DNA of 64,000 bases from Rhyzopertha dominica. Taxonomy: Eukaryota; Arthropoda; Insecta; Coleoptera; Bostrichidae. The position numbers and the translations under genes were made by a program. The stretch lies in the NCBI GenBank assembly GCA_025024175.1, contig QCXZ01000041.1, forward strand, positions 31,801,786 to 31,865,785, given 5' to 3'. The notes beneath the pieces were generated by a model, which was not told the DNA's origin, did not search any database, and was given only the letters and a program-made list of their open reading frames with translations. This document shows, piece by piece, positions 45,343-56,025 of this stretch; position 1 is the first letter of the stretch, and the number at the start of each line of letters is the position of its first letter.

Positions 45343-46091
45343 ATGGGCCGACGCGATCACGCGAAACGTCAGATCAAAAACAAAACAAACTATAAGCAAC
45401 ACCAAACAACGCAGGAACTTGAGGGGCTGGTTGATAAACTGCTCCGAATTGGAACAGTAACCACTCAAAACTTGACAAAAGCGCTTGAATTACAAGAGGA
45501 AATAACGACGACAACTGATAAAATACGTGAAATAGAATCACACAGGCCTGGCACAAACTCGGTCGATAATGTGCGATGCGACAGCGACACCCTTGCGAGG
45601 TTCACGAACTGGCTGGACGTTAACGGCGCCAAATTTGAAGGATGCGGAATTGCAGATTTCCCCGGTTATGAATTGGGTTTGAAAGCAGAAATTGATATAG
45701 CGCAAGATTCACTTATAATTGCAGTTCCTCGAAGCTTAATGTTGACAGTAGAAACAGCTGGTAGTAGCGAATTAGGTCTATTAATTGAAAAAGATCAGAT
45801 TTTGAAAAATATGCCAAATGTTACTTTAGCTATGCACCTTTTGTTGGAGAAATTTAAAGAAGAGTCGTTTTATAGACCATATATTGATATTTTACCAAAG
45901 ACTTATTCGACTGTGTTATACTTTACTACAGACGAGTTGAAAGAATTGCAAGGTTCTGCGACATTGGAAAGTGCCCTGAAGCAAATAAAAAGCATAGCCA
46001 GGCAATACTCCTACTTCCACAAGCTGATTCACGCATCGAAGGATCCCGCTTCTACCATACTGAAGACTAATTTCACTTATGACCAATACAG
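45343..46091 (+). CDS. Setd3: SETD3-like actin-histidine/protein methyltransferase, first coding exon (partial gene)
   Basis: The ATG at 45343 opens MGRRDHAKRQIKNKTNYKQH, a basic N-terminus typical of SETD3. The frame upstream of it is open but has no earlier ATG. About 250 residues follow. There is a helical N-terminal segment (ELEGLVDKLLRIG...), then the N-terminal lobe of a Rubisco-LSMT-type SET domain (RFTNWLDVNGAKFEGCGIAD, LIIAVPRSLMLTVETA). Next come MHLLLEKFKEESFYRPYIDI and LPKTYSTVLYFTTDELKEL. The exon ends ...NFTYDQY-AG at a strong donor (CAG|GTGAGT at 46092); intron read-through meets TGA at once. SETD3 proteins methylate a histidine of actin. The catalytic SET-C part with the NH/Tyr motifs is expected in later exons, not found in this window. 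The family match is clear. The activity is inferred. Confidence 0.9.
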
Positions 46092-46097
46092 GTGAGT
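46092..46097 (+). promoter_or_regulatory. Splice donor of the SETD3-like exon
   Basis: ACAG|GTGAGT, close to the consensus. Without splicing the frame stops at the TGA that overlaps the donor. Confidence 0.8.
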
Positions 46098-46102
46098 AAT
46101 AT

Positions 46103-46118
46103 TTTATTAAACTTTATT
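46103..46118 (-). terminator. Candidate poly(A) signals of the minus-strand membrane-protein gene
   Basis: AATAAA occurs on the minus strand at 46113-46118 and 46103-46108, about 120 bp after the stop codon. Cleavage would fall near 46080-46095, at the SETD3-like splice donor. Confidence 0.5.
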
Positions 46119-46159
46119 AACACATACTACTGATGCTCTTACATGAACTACAGCACATG

Positions 46160-46165
46160 AATAAA
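46160..46165 (+). terminator. Possible intronic poly(A) signal in the SETD3-like gene
   Basis: AATAAA on the plus strand 68 bp after the donor. If used it would give a truncated SETD3-like protein ending ...DQYR. A second AT-rich 'aaaaataaattaaag' follows. Confidence 0.3.
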
Positions 46166-46233
46166 ACATAAGTATAAAAAATAAATTAAAGATAATATTG
46201 CACTTCACATCACACACAGGAGTCTATCAATGT

Positions 46234-48438
46234 TCACGGATAAGCTTTCTTGTCACTCTCCCAAGAAATATCTGACATACTTTGAAGGTGCTGTTGGTAG
46301 TAAGGCTTTTTCCTACCTAACGTTTCAGTCATTAACGACCTAAACGTACGCTTTTGTACGTCTAGAATGGGAGACATAATTTTAGAGCCCGAGAAACTGC
46401 CACCATAGTTTAATCGTCTTTGTTTCTGGGACCACTTGAAAATAACAAATATTGTTAAAAACACAAGAAGAGATGTACCTACTATAACTGAACTGGCAAG
46501 AATTGCAGATCTAACACCAGCAGATATGGATCCACCATATTCATGTTCCGTGTATTGTTGATTTAAATCTACGTTTAATTGTTCATGCACCGATTCAGAT
46601 ATTTTATTCTCTACGTCTTCGATCCTCTGGAGGTCGTCACTTAAATCGAAATGCGTGTTGGGCTGTCCAGTTTCTTTACGACTACTTTCGTGAATGCCCG
46701 TATAGACAGGGGAGAAAATGTTTTTCCATGTCGGAAAAAACTGTGGATATCCGTTGTCTTTGGAAGATTCTATTTTATACGTCGGAAAACTTGTCACTGA
46801 GTATTCTTCTTTTGGTTCGGCCACTTCGGATTTTACAACTGTATCTACGACTTGTTCGTGTGGCTTTATAACGGCTACAAAACTACTTTTCAAGCTTTTC
46901 CCACTTTCGGAACGCGGTGTGATGTGCCTAACAGATTCATGTCTAGTAGGTACAGGTTTAATTTGCCCTACTAAAGGTTCATCTACGGGTTCTGGTTCTC
47001 TTTTTTGACTGTGAAATATATCCGCTAAATGCAGCTGACTAGATCCACGTTCTCGTAATTCTACTAGTTCCTCGATTGTCATATTGCGCAGTTCCAAAAT
47101 ACGAGCCAATCTTTCCCGACCAACAGGATCTTTTAATATCTCCATGAGTTCCTCCTTGGCACTAACATTTTTTACCTTGTCTTGTGCCGATTCCTCATAT
47201 GGAGATAGCAAAGCCTGAGGCTTTTCTGTGTTTACAGGTTTGACAGGTTCGTCGATTTCGGTCTTGTTTATCACGTTTTCAATATCGATTTTAATCTTTA
47301 ACGGACCTTTGTCTTCGAGTGTTGTGTTTTCTTTAACGGACATGTCTGCTACTGAGACAGTATCGTTTTCTGAACTATTATGTTTCTGTTTAATACCGTT
47401 AAGTTTAGCCACAGTAGTCGGTAAAGGTACTTTCAATCGCGGTCTTAAAGACATGCGGTTTGTGCTAAACTGTTTACGTTTAGGCGTTATTAAAACTTCG
47501 GCTTGGGTAGTACTCTCAATTTCATTCGCTTTAACTGTTGGAAGTACATCGTTAATTTTTGATGGGTCCACTTTTTCGTCAAGTTGTTCAGTGGTGAAGC
47601 TCTTGATGATGGTGGGACCCACCTCAACGTTCTTTTCAGTTATTTCGCTGTGAATTCTGTTTTCTTTTCGGCGATTCAAAATGTTAAGTCGTCTTGATTC
47701 TGCATCCGAAGTTTCTCTAGCCGATAAGACTTCTATGGATCCGTCAGACTCAAAGTTTCTGTTAGTTTGTTTTCTTAACGTCGGCTTACTTCTTCGTCTA
47801 GTTGGAGCCGTCGTTGAAGTAGTTGTTTCTTTTTGTATTTCTGTGGTCGTTTGTGGCTCTTGCGTCAGTGCTGAAAGGGCTTCTGGGTCGCCTTTAAGCA
47901 ATTCGGCCAAGGAAAGGTTCTTTTGTTGGAGTAGTTCACTTAAACTCATACCATCGGCTTGTTTAAGTACAGCTTTAAGTTTTGGACTAACCGTAGTCTC
48001 TGGCAATACAGTAGTCGTTTCTTCGATCCTAACCTTTTGGGTTTTCTTTTCCTCTTCTTGCAAGGCTGTAAATGGATCGCGAACATTTTCCAAGCTCGCT
48101 ATTCGGTGATTTACCTTACTCTCATCTTCCTTACTTTGTTCTTCTGCAGAGAATTTGGGCATAATTCTCCTCCTCACAAAAGGTCTACCAACTGATTCTT
48201 CTTCCATTTCGTGCCATGGCTCTCTACTATCTTCTAGCCTTACTGGAATTCTAAGTCGCCTTCGTGGGATTGGTCGATAAGTTTCTTCTTCTTCTGATGC
48301 TATAACAATGGCTGGTCGTCTTTTTCGTACACGAAGTCGTCGGCGACGGATAAACGGCCTGTCTGTTGGTTGTTCGTATTCACGCAATCTTTCCGGACTC
48401 CATTCCACATTTTCCGCGTCAGAAAGAGGAGTCCACTT
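46234..48438 (-). CDS. Last exon of a type I membrane protein gene of unknown function
   Basis: An open frame of 734 codons ends with TGA at 46234-46236. Its upstream boundary is a good acceptor, since the minus strand reads tgcttctttgttacag|AAGTGGACT; the exon begins in phase 0 with KWTPLSDAENVEW. The product is long and hydrophilic. Early Arg-rich blocks (RPFIRRRRLRVRKRRPAIV) are followed by Thr/Glu-rich linkers and two Leu-rich repeats of similar form (MSLSELLQQKNLSLAELLKG and LELRNMTIEELVELRERGSS). Then come a transmembrane helix (about residues 644-667, ASSVIVGTSLLVFLTIFVIF) and a ~67-residue basic cytoplasmic tail ending ESDKKAYP. A signal peptide is expected in an upstream exon not identified here. 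NxT/S sites in the outer part fit an extracellular location. I do not recognise the family. Confidence 0.85.
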   Translation of the reverse strand, partial: KWTPLSDAENVEWSPERLREYEQPTDRPFIRRRRLRVRKRRPAIVIASEEEETYRPIPRRRLRIPVRLEDSREPWHEMEEESVGRPFVRRRIMPKFSAEEQSKEDESKVNHRIASLENVRDPFTALQEEEKKTQKVRIEETTTVLPETTVSPKLKAVLKQADGMSLSELLQQKNLSLAELLKGDPEALSALTQEPQTTTEIQKETTTSTTAPTRRRSKPTLRKQTNRNFESDGSIEVLSARETSDAESRRLNILNRRKENRIHSEITEKNVEVGPTIIKSFTTEQLDEKVDPSKINDVLPTVKANEIESTTQAEVLITPKRKQFSTNRMSLRPRLKVPLPTTVAKLNGIKQKHNSSENDTVSVADMSVKENTTLEDKGPLKIKIDIENVINKTEIDEPVKPVNTEKPQALLSPYEESAQDKVKNVSAKEELMEILKDPVGRERLARILELRNMTIEELVELRERGSSQLHLADIFHSQKREPEPVDEPLVGQIKPVPTRHESVRHITPRSESGKSLKSSFVAVIKPHEQVVDTVVKSEVAEPKEEYSVTSFPTYKIESSKDNGYPQFFPTWKNIFSPVYTGIHESSRKETGQPNTHFDLSDDLQRIEDVENKISESVHEQLNVDLNQQYTEHEYGGSISAGVRSAILASSVIVGTSLLVFLTIFVIFKWSQKQRRLNYGGSFSGSKIMSPILDVQKRTFRSLMTETLGRKKPYYQQHLQSMSDISWESDKKAYP

Positions 48439-49944
48439 CTGTAACAAAGAAGCAGTTTTTAAGGAATGACTTGCTACTTATATTGTTGTTATGTAATATC
48501 AAATAATAATGGAAAGTGGTAGTAACTGTAACTTGCGGTGTGGCCCATTCATTGTCAACATTTATTAACGAAACGAAATCTTTGCTTTACGTAAGCTACC
48601 TACAATTTCATGTGAACCTATGAAATTCGTTCCTTAACGAATAAGAATTGTTTTGCACAACTACGGTATGCATACTTTAAAATACAGATGTATAGATAGC
48701 ACTTCGAGTGAAAAATATTGTACTAAATAAAGTAATAACATACTTTTAGTTATTATAGTCGTGTCGTTTAATATCTTACTATGGCAAAATATGCTAATAA
48801 TTCTGTATACATTAACTATCCGAAGAGTTAGCAACCTAGCAATTTAGCAAGTTTTTGTAATAGTAGCAATTTTTAATCAATTATGGCAAACCTTGAGGTA
48901 ATTCTAGCAACGTAGCAACACAATCAATATTATGGCTACGATTATCTGTTATATTAGATTCTAAAGTATGACACAATTTTTACATTAAAATGTCCTTAAC
49001 AAAAGTTCATTTCCTATTTATTTTGCATTCCTTAGCGAATTTCTTGTTTTTTTGCTTATTTTATTCTTGAAATGACCTGTTGCTTTTAAATAAACTACAA
49101 AAAGCGTTATCCAAACAGGTTCTGCAGGTATCAATACAAAATTTTATTCTTTTGGGGATAGGTAATTAAATATATTCTTTCCTTTTTCCATGCCAGTTTA
49201 AAGTACCTTTCAAAAATTGAAATATTAACTTTATAACAGCTGTTTCATTTTAATTTTCAAAGCATGGTGAGATCAACAACGTTTACACCATGATATTTCT
49301 AATTTTCGACACACACGTGTCTCCATTGTTGGACACTTTCTCTGTCTGAAGAAGATGGCAATAAAACAATCGAACCACATCTCGAAGATGTAAAAAACTA
49401 AAATTAGAATAAATTGAGTATTATGTTACAACAAAACAAGTTATGGGGTTACACAGCTTCAAAAAAATGTTGAAGGGCGTCTTGAGAAGGATTATTTTAT
49501 AACTGCCAATTTCAAATGATTCAGTATGAAGATAAGAAGTCCCCGAACCAAAGCACCTCAAGACAACAACAGTCCAGAGAAAATTTAAGAAATCAATTTA
49601 TTGAAATCTTGCTTTAAATCAATTAACTGGGCGAACCCTGCTCATGGGGTCGAAGAATGATTTTGGTTTCTCAAATACACTGTTTTATATATATTTTTGC
49701 AAAAACGATTACACCAATAAAAAAGGTAAAAGAATTGTCAGACGTATGTAATTAAAAGAAAAATGACTCCGTAAGCAACTCAGTTGTTTGTGACTGTGTC
49801 ACTATATTGCAAGCTTGCTATTACATACTAATTTAAAACAAAGTGTTTCAAATATTAGAATTGGGTCCTGAACCGCTTCAAGCCTGATGGTTACGGTTGT
49901 ACGATGGGAGGNACTAAACTGTGTAAAGGCGTAAACACGGTATA
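48439..49944. other. Intron of the minus-strand gene / intergenic DNA
   Basis: This begins with the acceptor polypyrimidine tract (48441-48456). No further exon was recognised on either strand. A dispersed 'tagcaacctagcaatttagc'-type short repeat lies at 48825-48915. Confidence 0.4.
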
Positions 49945-51521
49945 CAGGGTGATTCACTAAGGTAATGGAGCAGTTGTATCTTGAAATCCACTAACGCTAC
50001 CGTTTTGATAAAAAAATTAATCAAAACGTATCAGAAAAATTCAATAAAACCCCTGTTTAATTATCTAAAGGTGTCTTAGCACCATTTTTTTCTAGTTGTC
50101 ATGGTGACGACACTTCAAAGCAAAATAGCCTCGAAACTTCTAGATGCTATATCTTTTAAACGCCTCAACCAAATTTAACGAGGTAGGACTCATTTTAAAG
50201 GAAGTTTCAAGGGGATTAATATTATTGAAAATTGTTTCAAAACTGGTTACTCTAAATAGCATTCGGAAAATTGCCTTCCTCTCCTGGATTTCTCAAAAAA
50301 AAATTTTCATTGCGTTTTGTCATTTTGCGATTTGAAGTTATTGCTATAATAGAATACACGGTACAAAATTACAAAAAATTAAATAGGACTATAAACAATT
50401 TTCAGCTTTGTTTCGTAGCCTTTTATTTAGCAAAAACTGTGGTGAAAACCGGAGGTTAATAGTTTTTCTTCGTTTGAAGTTATTAACAAAATAGTATACA
50501 CACACATAACCGAGTATTCAATAGTATTTTAGTTTAATTTGCATTTGTAATGACACAATTGCTATTTTTTTTTATAAATTAATAATTTTTACAGCATCAA
50601 CACCCACCAAAATACATTAATATTGTTGACGCATTGACTTTTTTGTCTCGATCGTTACAGAGCATGCCCTACTTTATTCCAAACAAGCCTGGTAAAATCG
50701 TGAACATAACAGTACTAAGACATCTAATTTTAGTCATTAAAATACATTTTAACCTTAAATAAAAATAATATCTTGTGAATTAGTTTAAGAAATTAATAAT
50801 TATACTAGTCATTGGAAGTGTATATTAATTGGAACCGTTACTGAATAAATTGTTCGCTTATGTGTTTGTGTACTATTTTGGTAATTACTTCAAAACGCTA
50901 TCGACTTTAGGTTTTTAACACATTTTTCTTAAATAAAAGGCTAAAAACAAAATGCAGTTTGTCGCCTTGTTCAATTATTTTTCAGAATTCAAGGAGAAAA
51001 TGCCTTATTTCAGTTTCTGTCTTACGTGTCTTATTTTAGAAATGACTTCAAAAGCGAAAATGACACTCGTCTCGTATTTCCAGCGCTATCTTTCTTACAT
51101 AATAACCTACAAAACGAAGTGAAAAAATTATACCGTTCTATTTAAATTTTTTGAGGAATCGTTCAAAGTATGACACTTTTTTTAATGGCGTCCTTTACTA
51201 CTGTTTAAAGAAATCATGTTTGGAACAGTTTACAATAACTCTTAATCCCGTGGAAAATAACTCATAATTCATTGAATTTGGTTGTGGCGTTTATATTATA
51301 TTATTATATAGTATCGAGATTATTTTGCTTTGTATTGTCGTTACCATGACAAACAGGAAAATAAGCTCTAACTTTTAGATTTTTTAATTAGACAGATTCT
51401 AAAATTTCCTACCTACATTTTATAGGCAAATTTTGGATTTATTTGCGTTTATTTGCAACGGTATGTCAAATACACCCCCTAGTGGAAATCTTAAAAAGCG
51501 AGACATACTTAGGACACCTTG
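49945..51521. mobile_element. Candidate DNA element with long degenerate inverted ends (about 1.58 kb)
   Basis: The left end tata-CAGGGTGATTCACTAAGG (49945) and the right end, whose complement reads tata-CAAGGTGTCCTAAGTATG (51521), are similar. Both are flanked by TA. Further in, 'ttgtcatggtgacgac' (about 50095-50110) is matched in inverted orientation by 'cgttaccatgacaa' (about 51339-51352), at a similar distance from the end. The arms between are only loosely alike. The interior has no recognisable transposase. It is a non-autonomous Tc1/mariner-type element or a decayed foldback. Confidence 0.5.
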
Positions 51522-54500
51522 TATAAAATAAGTAGTAAGGGCGAGTTAACTTTCTGGGATGTGTTAAATTTGGGATCCTAAAGAGGGAGAAAAGATGCAT
51601 CCGAAAAACCGATAGAAAGAGAAGGACATTTTTTGTACAAAACGGTACCACTAAAAAATTACTGCACCAATATGTTTGAAAATGGCCTTATTCGAAAGGT
51701 CCTGATCGGCATTTACACGTAAGATATATTGTATGTTCAAACTATGTGGTGAAATAACTAAAATTTATAAAAGTATAAGTAAAAAATAATCTGAAAGGCA
51801 GACCTTAACACAAAATATCAAGTATATTTGTTTGAAAAATTCATTAGGGTCTATTCTAGTAATTTTTTTTTTTTTTAGAAATAGGTTGGTCTCTCTATCG
51901 TTACCTATCGTTCTCTCTTTCCAGAATCCCAGCCTGAACGCGAAAAACTTCCTCTTCCGCGTAGTCTTTTATTTGCCTAATAAACATATTTTCTGATGAG
52001 ATTACAATGAAATTAACAAACCATAAACTTTGTAATCACAAACATGACTACAAAACTACGTACTAAACACCCGGTTAACTTGCAAGAGAAAAATGATTGC
52101 CAGAGAAATTTTCACACAGTTGTATCTGTTCTCACTTTCTATATCCCTAATTGGGCACGCAGATTTCTTTCGCCAGCATTTAGATCATTTGATACGTCCC
52201 GAATAACTTTCCAGTAGTTTTCTTGATTTTCTCCGAACGCTCAATTTGTTGACCTCTATCAAGGTACCGTACTGGTTATTGGATATTGTTATTGTGAATA
52301 TGCACTATGTAGAAATATGTCCGTGGCACGAATTATTACATATTCGTAAACATACTATCTGCCTCTAGAGAAGAAAGTGTCCAGGAGGAGAAAATTATAA
52401 ATTATCTTCGAGCGCTGACATTGGATGATGCCTGGACGCGATACCACTATTAGAAGATGCCATTTGTCGTAAAAAAAACTGGGTCGTAGCCTACTTCCTC
52501 GTATGTATCTTGCGCTGGTTAGTTTTTCTGTTTGATCGAACTGATTCATCTCACATACTAATGGCTCATTGTAAAGAATACGTGTGACCTTAGTCAATGT
52601 ACTCAATAATTATGTGTTACTTGGAGTCACTAGAAACAATTTACAGTTTTTATCTTGTAATTAACCTACACACCTTAATTACGTCGTTCTATGAAAATCC
52701 AGATAGAACCGTTAAATGCTCGAGATAAGTAAAAATGCGATCACGGAACTAAAAACGATGTTTTCCTTTACGAATTCCACATAACATATCTGACATGTAT
52801 TTAAGGGCATTCATTTCTTATCTCGTTTCGCAAAGAACAGTTTTGTTTACTTTATCTCCAGGGTTTCTCATTATTTCTTATAGTTAATGTAATAGAGAAG
52901 AAACTGCGGATGCTTTGTATTAGAATGGCCATTTATTTGGACTCAATAGGTGAAAGTAACTGACATTCTTTAGTATGTAAATTTAACACATTTTTTGCAG
53001 ATTACCATCAAAATCCAATGGCAGAAAAAACGAAAGCGTATTTTGCATTTTTGAAATTGACCAACTACGTACCTACTTAAAAGTGATTATAAAACGATGA
53101 GACCGAGATGATTATAATTTTCTACTGAATTTTGATGATAAACAAATTTTTAGTTTTCTATTTTCTCACTTCTATGTAGGTATCTACTAAATAGTGGATA
53201 CACGATAGGTTCTTGGAATTACAATGAAAAAATGTCCAAAACAACATCTTCTTCGCAATGAATTATGTGCGTAATGGAATATTGAAAATATTTTATTTTG
53301 TTGGGAAAATTTTATTTATGCCTTATAAGAAGCACAATATGTGCTGTAAACTCGCTAGTTATCCCGTAAACAGCTACCATAAACATAAAATGTTGACATA
53401 CAGCCTGTTTGTTCTAGAGTGTGCTTACTATATCAAGAAGCATTCACATAATAAGTTCTGCAACACTGATCGCCTTATTTACTACATCTACTACTTAATA
53501 AAACAAACTTATACAGCTTAGCAATAACTAAAAGATAGTTTAGTGACCAATGCTTTCTACTCCCTAAATAAGTTTCTCACTGTTAAATCATGACTTTCAA
53601 CTTGGTTTGCCTTCATTTACTGTAGTGTGAATACTATATTGTCATCTCAATAAAGTGCACATACACTCATTGCATGCCGTACTTACAATACATGCACAAA
53701 CACCAAATTACAAATATATAATATACTCACTCCAGTGACTCCAATAACTTCAACGCCGTATATTTTAAGAAACCTGTATGTATAATTATACAGCACTGCT
53801 ACATTTGCGGCTTCTTTTCTCATAAACTTTTCAAAACCTTTAACGGACACCTAAATGCTTTACGCTCACATTAAAGTTATCAATGAAGTAGCGCATCTAA
53901 CTTTTGAACGGTTAAATTAGAAATTTTCTAAAAATCCGGGTAAGATCATTGACAATTGACCTTACTTTAAGGGTGATGCATCACTCTCATTTATATGCCT
54001 GCGTTTAGGAAATCGAAATCGGACAACTGGTTAAAAAATTATGGGAGTTTCAATATGAAAACGCATCGGAATTACATTTAAAACAATTAAGGCAAACAAC
54101 AATGAAAGTTATTTGGGACTCAGTCGGAAAAATGACGCGTGCGCTATTGTCAATTGTTATGTTATTTCATCAAGCTAAATTCTTCAGGATCTTTTCCACT
54201 GTCTAAATTATTATGGGCGCGAAGAAATTCTCCAACATATTAAATATGAGAACCAAGTTTTCCAAAAATGAACTGATAATATGGTGGAACCACTTTCTCT
54301 GTGTGGATGAAAGTTTGCACTGATCTATCGTCAAAAACAGCCTGAGACGTAGACTGGATAAGGTTTATCACCATTTGCATGCTTTCGTTTGGTAAGAGGT
54401 GATCTGCCGCTGGTTTTGCGTGTTGTATCTGAAGAAGCAGTCACTAAAATTTTAGGTACTTTCAACCGAAAGAGCACTCCTAGTGAAAATAGGTTCCGTT

Positions 54501-55340
54501 TCATGCCCATTTCGACCACACGAATATGAAAATGAAAAAAGTAGAAGAAAAACAGTAGACATGGACAACCAATCGCCGATTGAACAGATTAGCGCATGCG
54601 TCACCTTACCTCCTGTGTTATTTTAGTTTTAGTTGAGCACTTCTATCAAAGACGCCTCTACTTGCCTCATTTATTGTAAAGCATTTGGAGATTAAAAGTC
54701 TTATAAACTTGCGCGATTTCAATTTTCTACGGGCATTTCAGATAAAGTATAAAATGAGCCAGTTGTTATTTAAAATTTATGAGTTGGTAGTATAACAATA
54801 TGGCGTCATCTTAGATTTTGAGAAAAACGTATCACTTTTGAAAGATTGTCAATATAAATAATATTCATTGGATTTCACCAGAACCTTCCAACTTGAAGCG
54901 TTCAAAGGTTAAAAGGTGGGGACTTTAAAGGTGCTGTTTATAAAAAGTTGCACTTCTTAAATTATTTTAATTACCGTGTATGAGTCTCATTTTCACGCTG
55001 TTTATATATCCGTGAAATTAGCCTAATCGTCATTAGCAATTAGGCGAAACTTTTGATTTGTAGACGCCACTATCATTACCTGACAGACACTTTCACACTG
55101 CATCAAATTTTACAGGTAAATATTACTGCTGGACATTATATTTATTTTCAGGCCATAAAGAACCATAAAATATACAAGGTCTCAAGAAAACAGTGCAAAA
55201 TATGTAAAGAGGCAATAGTATGGACAAAATTAGCAGAAGAGTCTTCATAATCATGGTTTCGCAAAGTAACGGTTTGAGAGATATTCATTTGCAATTATTT
55301 ATTACGTATTTATTACGTACAAACAAATAAGCAAAAGAAG
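51522..55340. other. Unassigned intergenic or intronic DNA
   Basis: No gene is recognised. A minus-strand frame at 54331-54519 and a plus frame at 53258-53521 have no known domain. It contains dispersed repeat family 2, copy 2. Confidence 0.4.
54770..54910 (+). repeat. Dispersed repeat family 2, copy 2
   Basis: Moderately similar to 40755-40890: both share 'ttttgagaaaaac' + 'tatcac' + 'tt..aaag', and about 70 bp later 'cttcaaggctaaaag' / 'gttcaaaggttaaaag'. Confidence 0.5.
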
Positions 55341-56025
55341 CTACATAAGATGTTCAAAGTGCCCTCCTTTCATTTCCAAGCAGGCACATTTTTGTATGAA
55401 GGATAAAAGAGATCTAGAGGGTTTAAATCAGGCGATCGTGCAGGGTTTATTACAGGTCCGCCCCTTTCTACCCATCTACATGGGAAATTTTAGTATAAAT
55501 GCTCTCAAATGGAAATCGAAAAATAAGGTGGACCACCCATATGCCTTTGATCCAAATGAATGTCGTCGAAAAGATCATTGTGTTTAGCATTATTGGGTAG
55601 AAACCATCGGCAAAAGCAAATATGCTTGATGATCAAGTATATTAAAGGCATATGCTCGTTGTTGTAAATGATACGGATAAAGCAACTCTTCGTGGAGAAT
55701 TCTCCAAACAATAAGAGCACTAATTCCTACCTCCGGTTATATATACCGCAAACTCGTTTCTGGATTATGCTCTATACGTGCTGGAATATTTTCTGCTCTA
55801 GAAGTAGACACGACCTTGGAATTCTGGATAAATAGCATTGTTTGGACAATTAACCGGTATTACGCAATCTCTGGTAAATTCTTCCAAACATACCATGTGA
55901 AGGGTTCTGCGATCTGGATAATAAGCTTCACTCTAAAGACGTTGCGCTTTGGTAGTAATGCCATTAGCACGACCATACATGAAGTGCATGGTGCATGCCG
56001 GTTAATTCTGCGGTAGAGCAAACAG
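55341..56025 (-). pseudogene. Mariner-like transposase relic
   Basis: On the minus strand the N-terminal part (about 55930-56010) reads MHFMYGRANGITTKAQRL-SEAYYPDRRTLHMVCLEEF. This fits the YGxxNGNxxxAxRxYxxxxPNRRxPxxxxF helix-turn-helix block of one insect mariner-like group. The middle (55505-55640) has IKHICFCRWFLPNNAKHNDL and then HLDQRHMGGPPYFSI, around the catalytic core. The C-terminus ends CIQKCACLEMKGGHFEHLM and TAG at 55341-55343, like the GGGHFEHLL end of these proteins. Total length (~685 bp) is less than the ~1 kb expected, so internal deletions exist besides the stops. Confidence 0.7.

Noticed and set aside
47228..48195. Plus-strand frames of 78-142 codons
   Set aside because: They lie antisense to the clearly coding last exon on the minus strand and mirror its codon structure.
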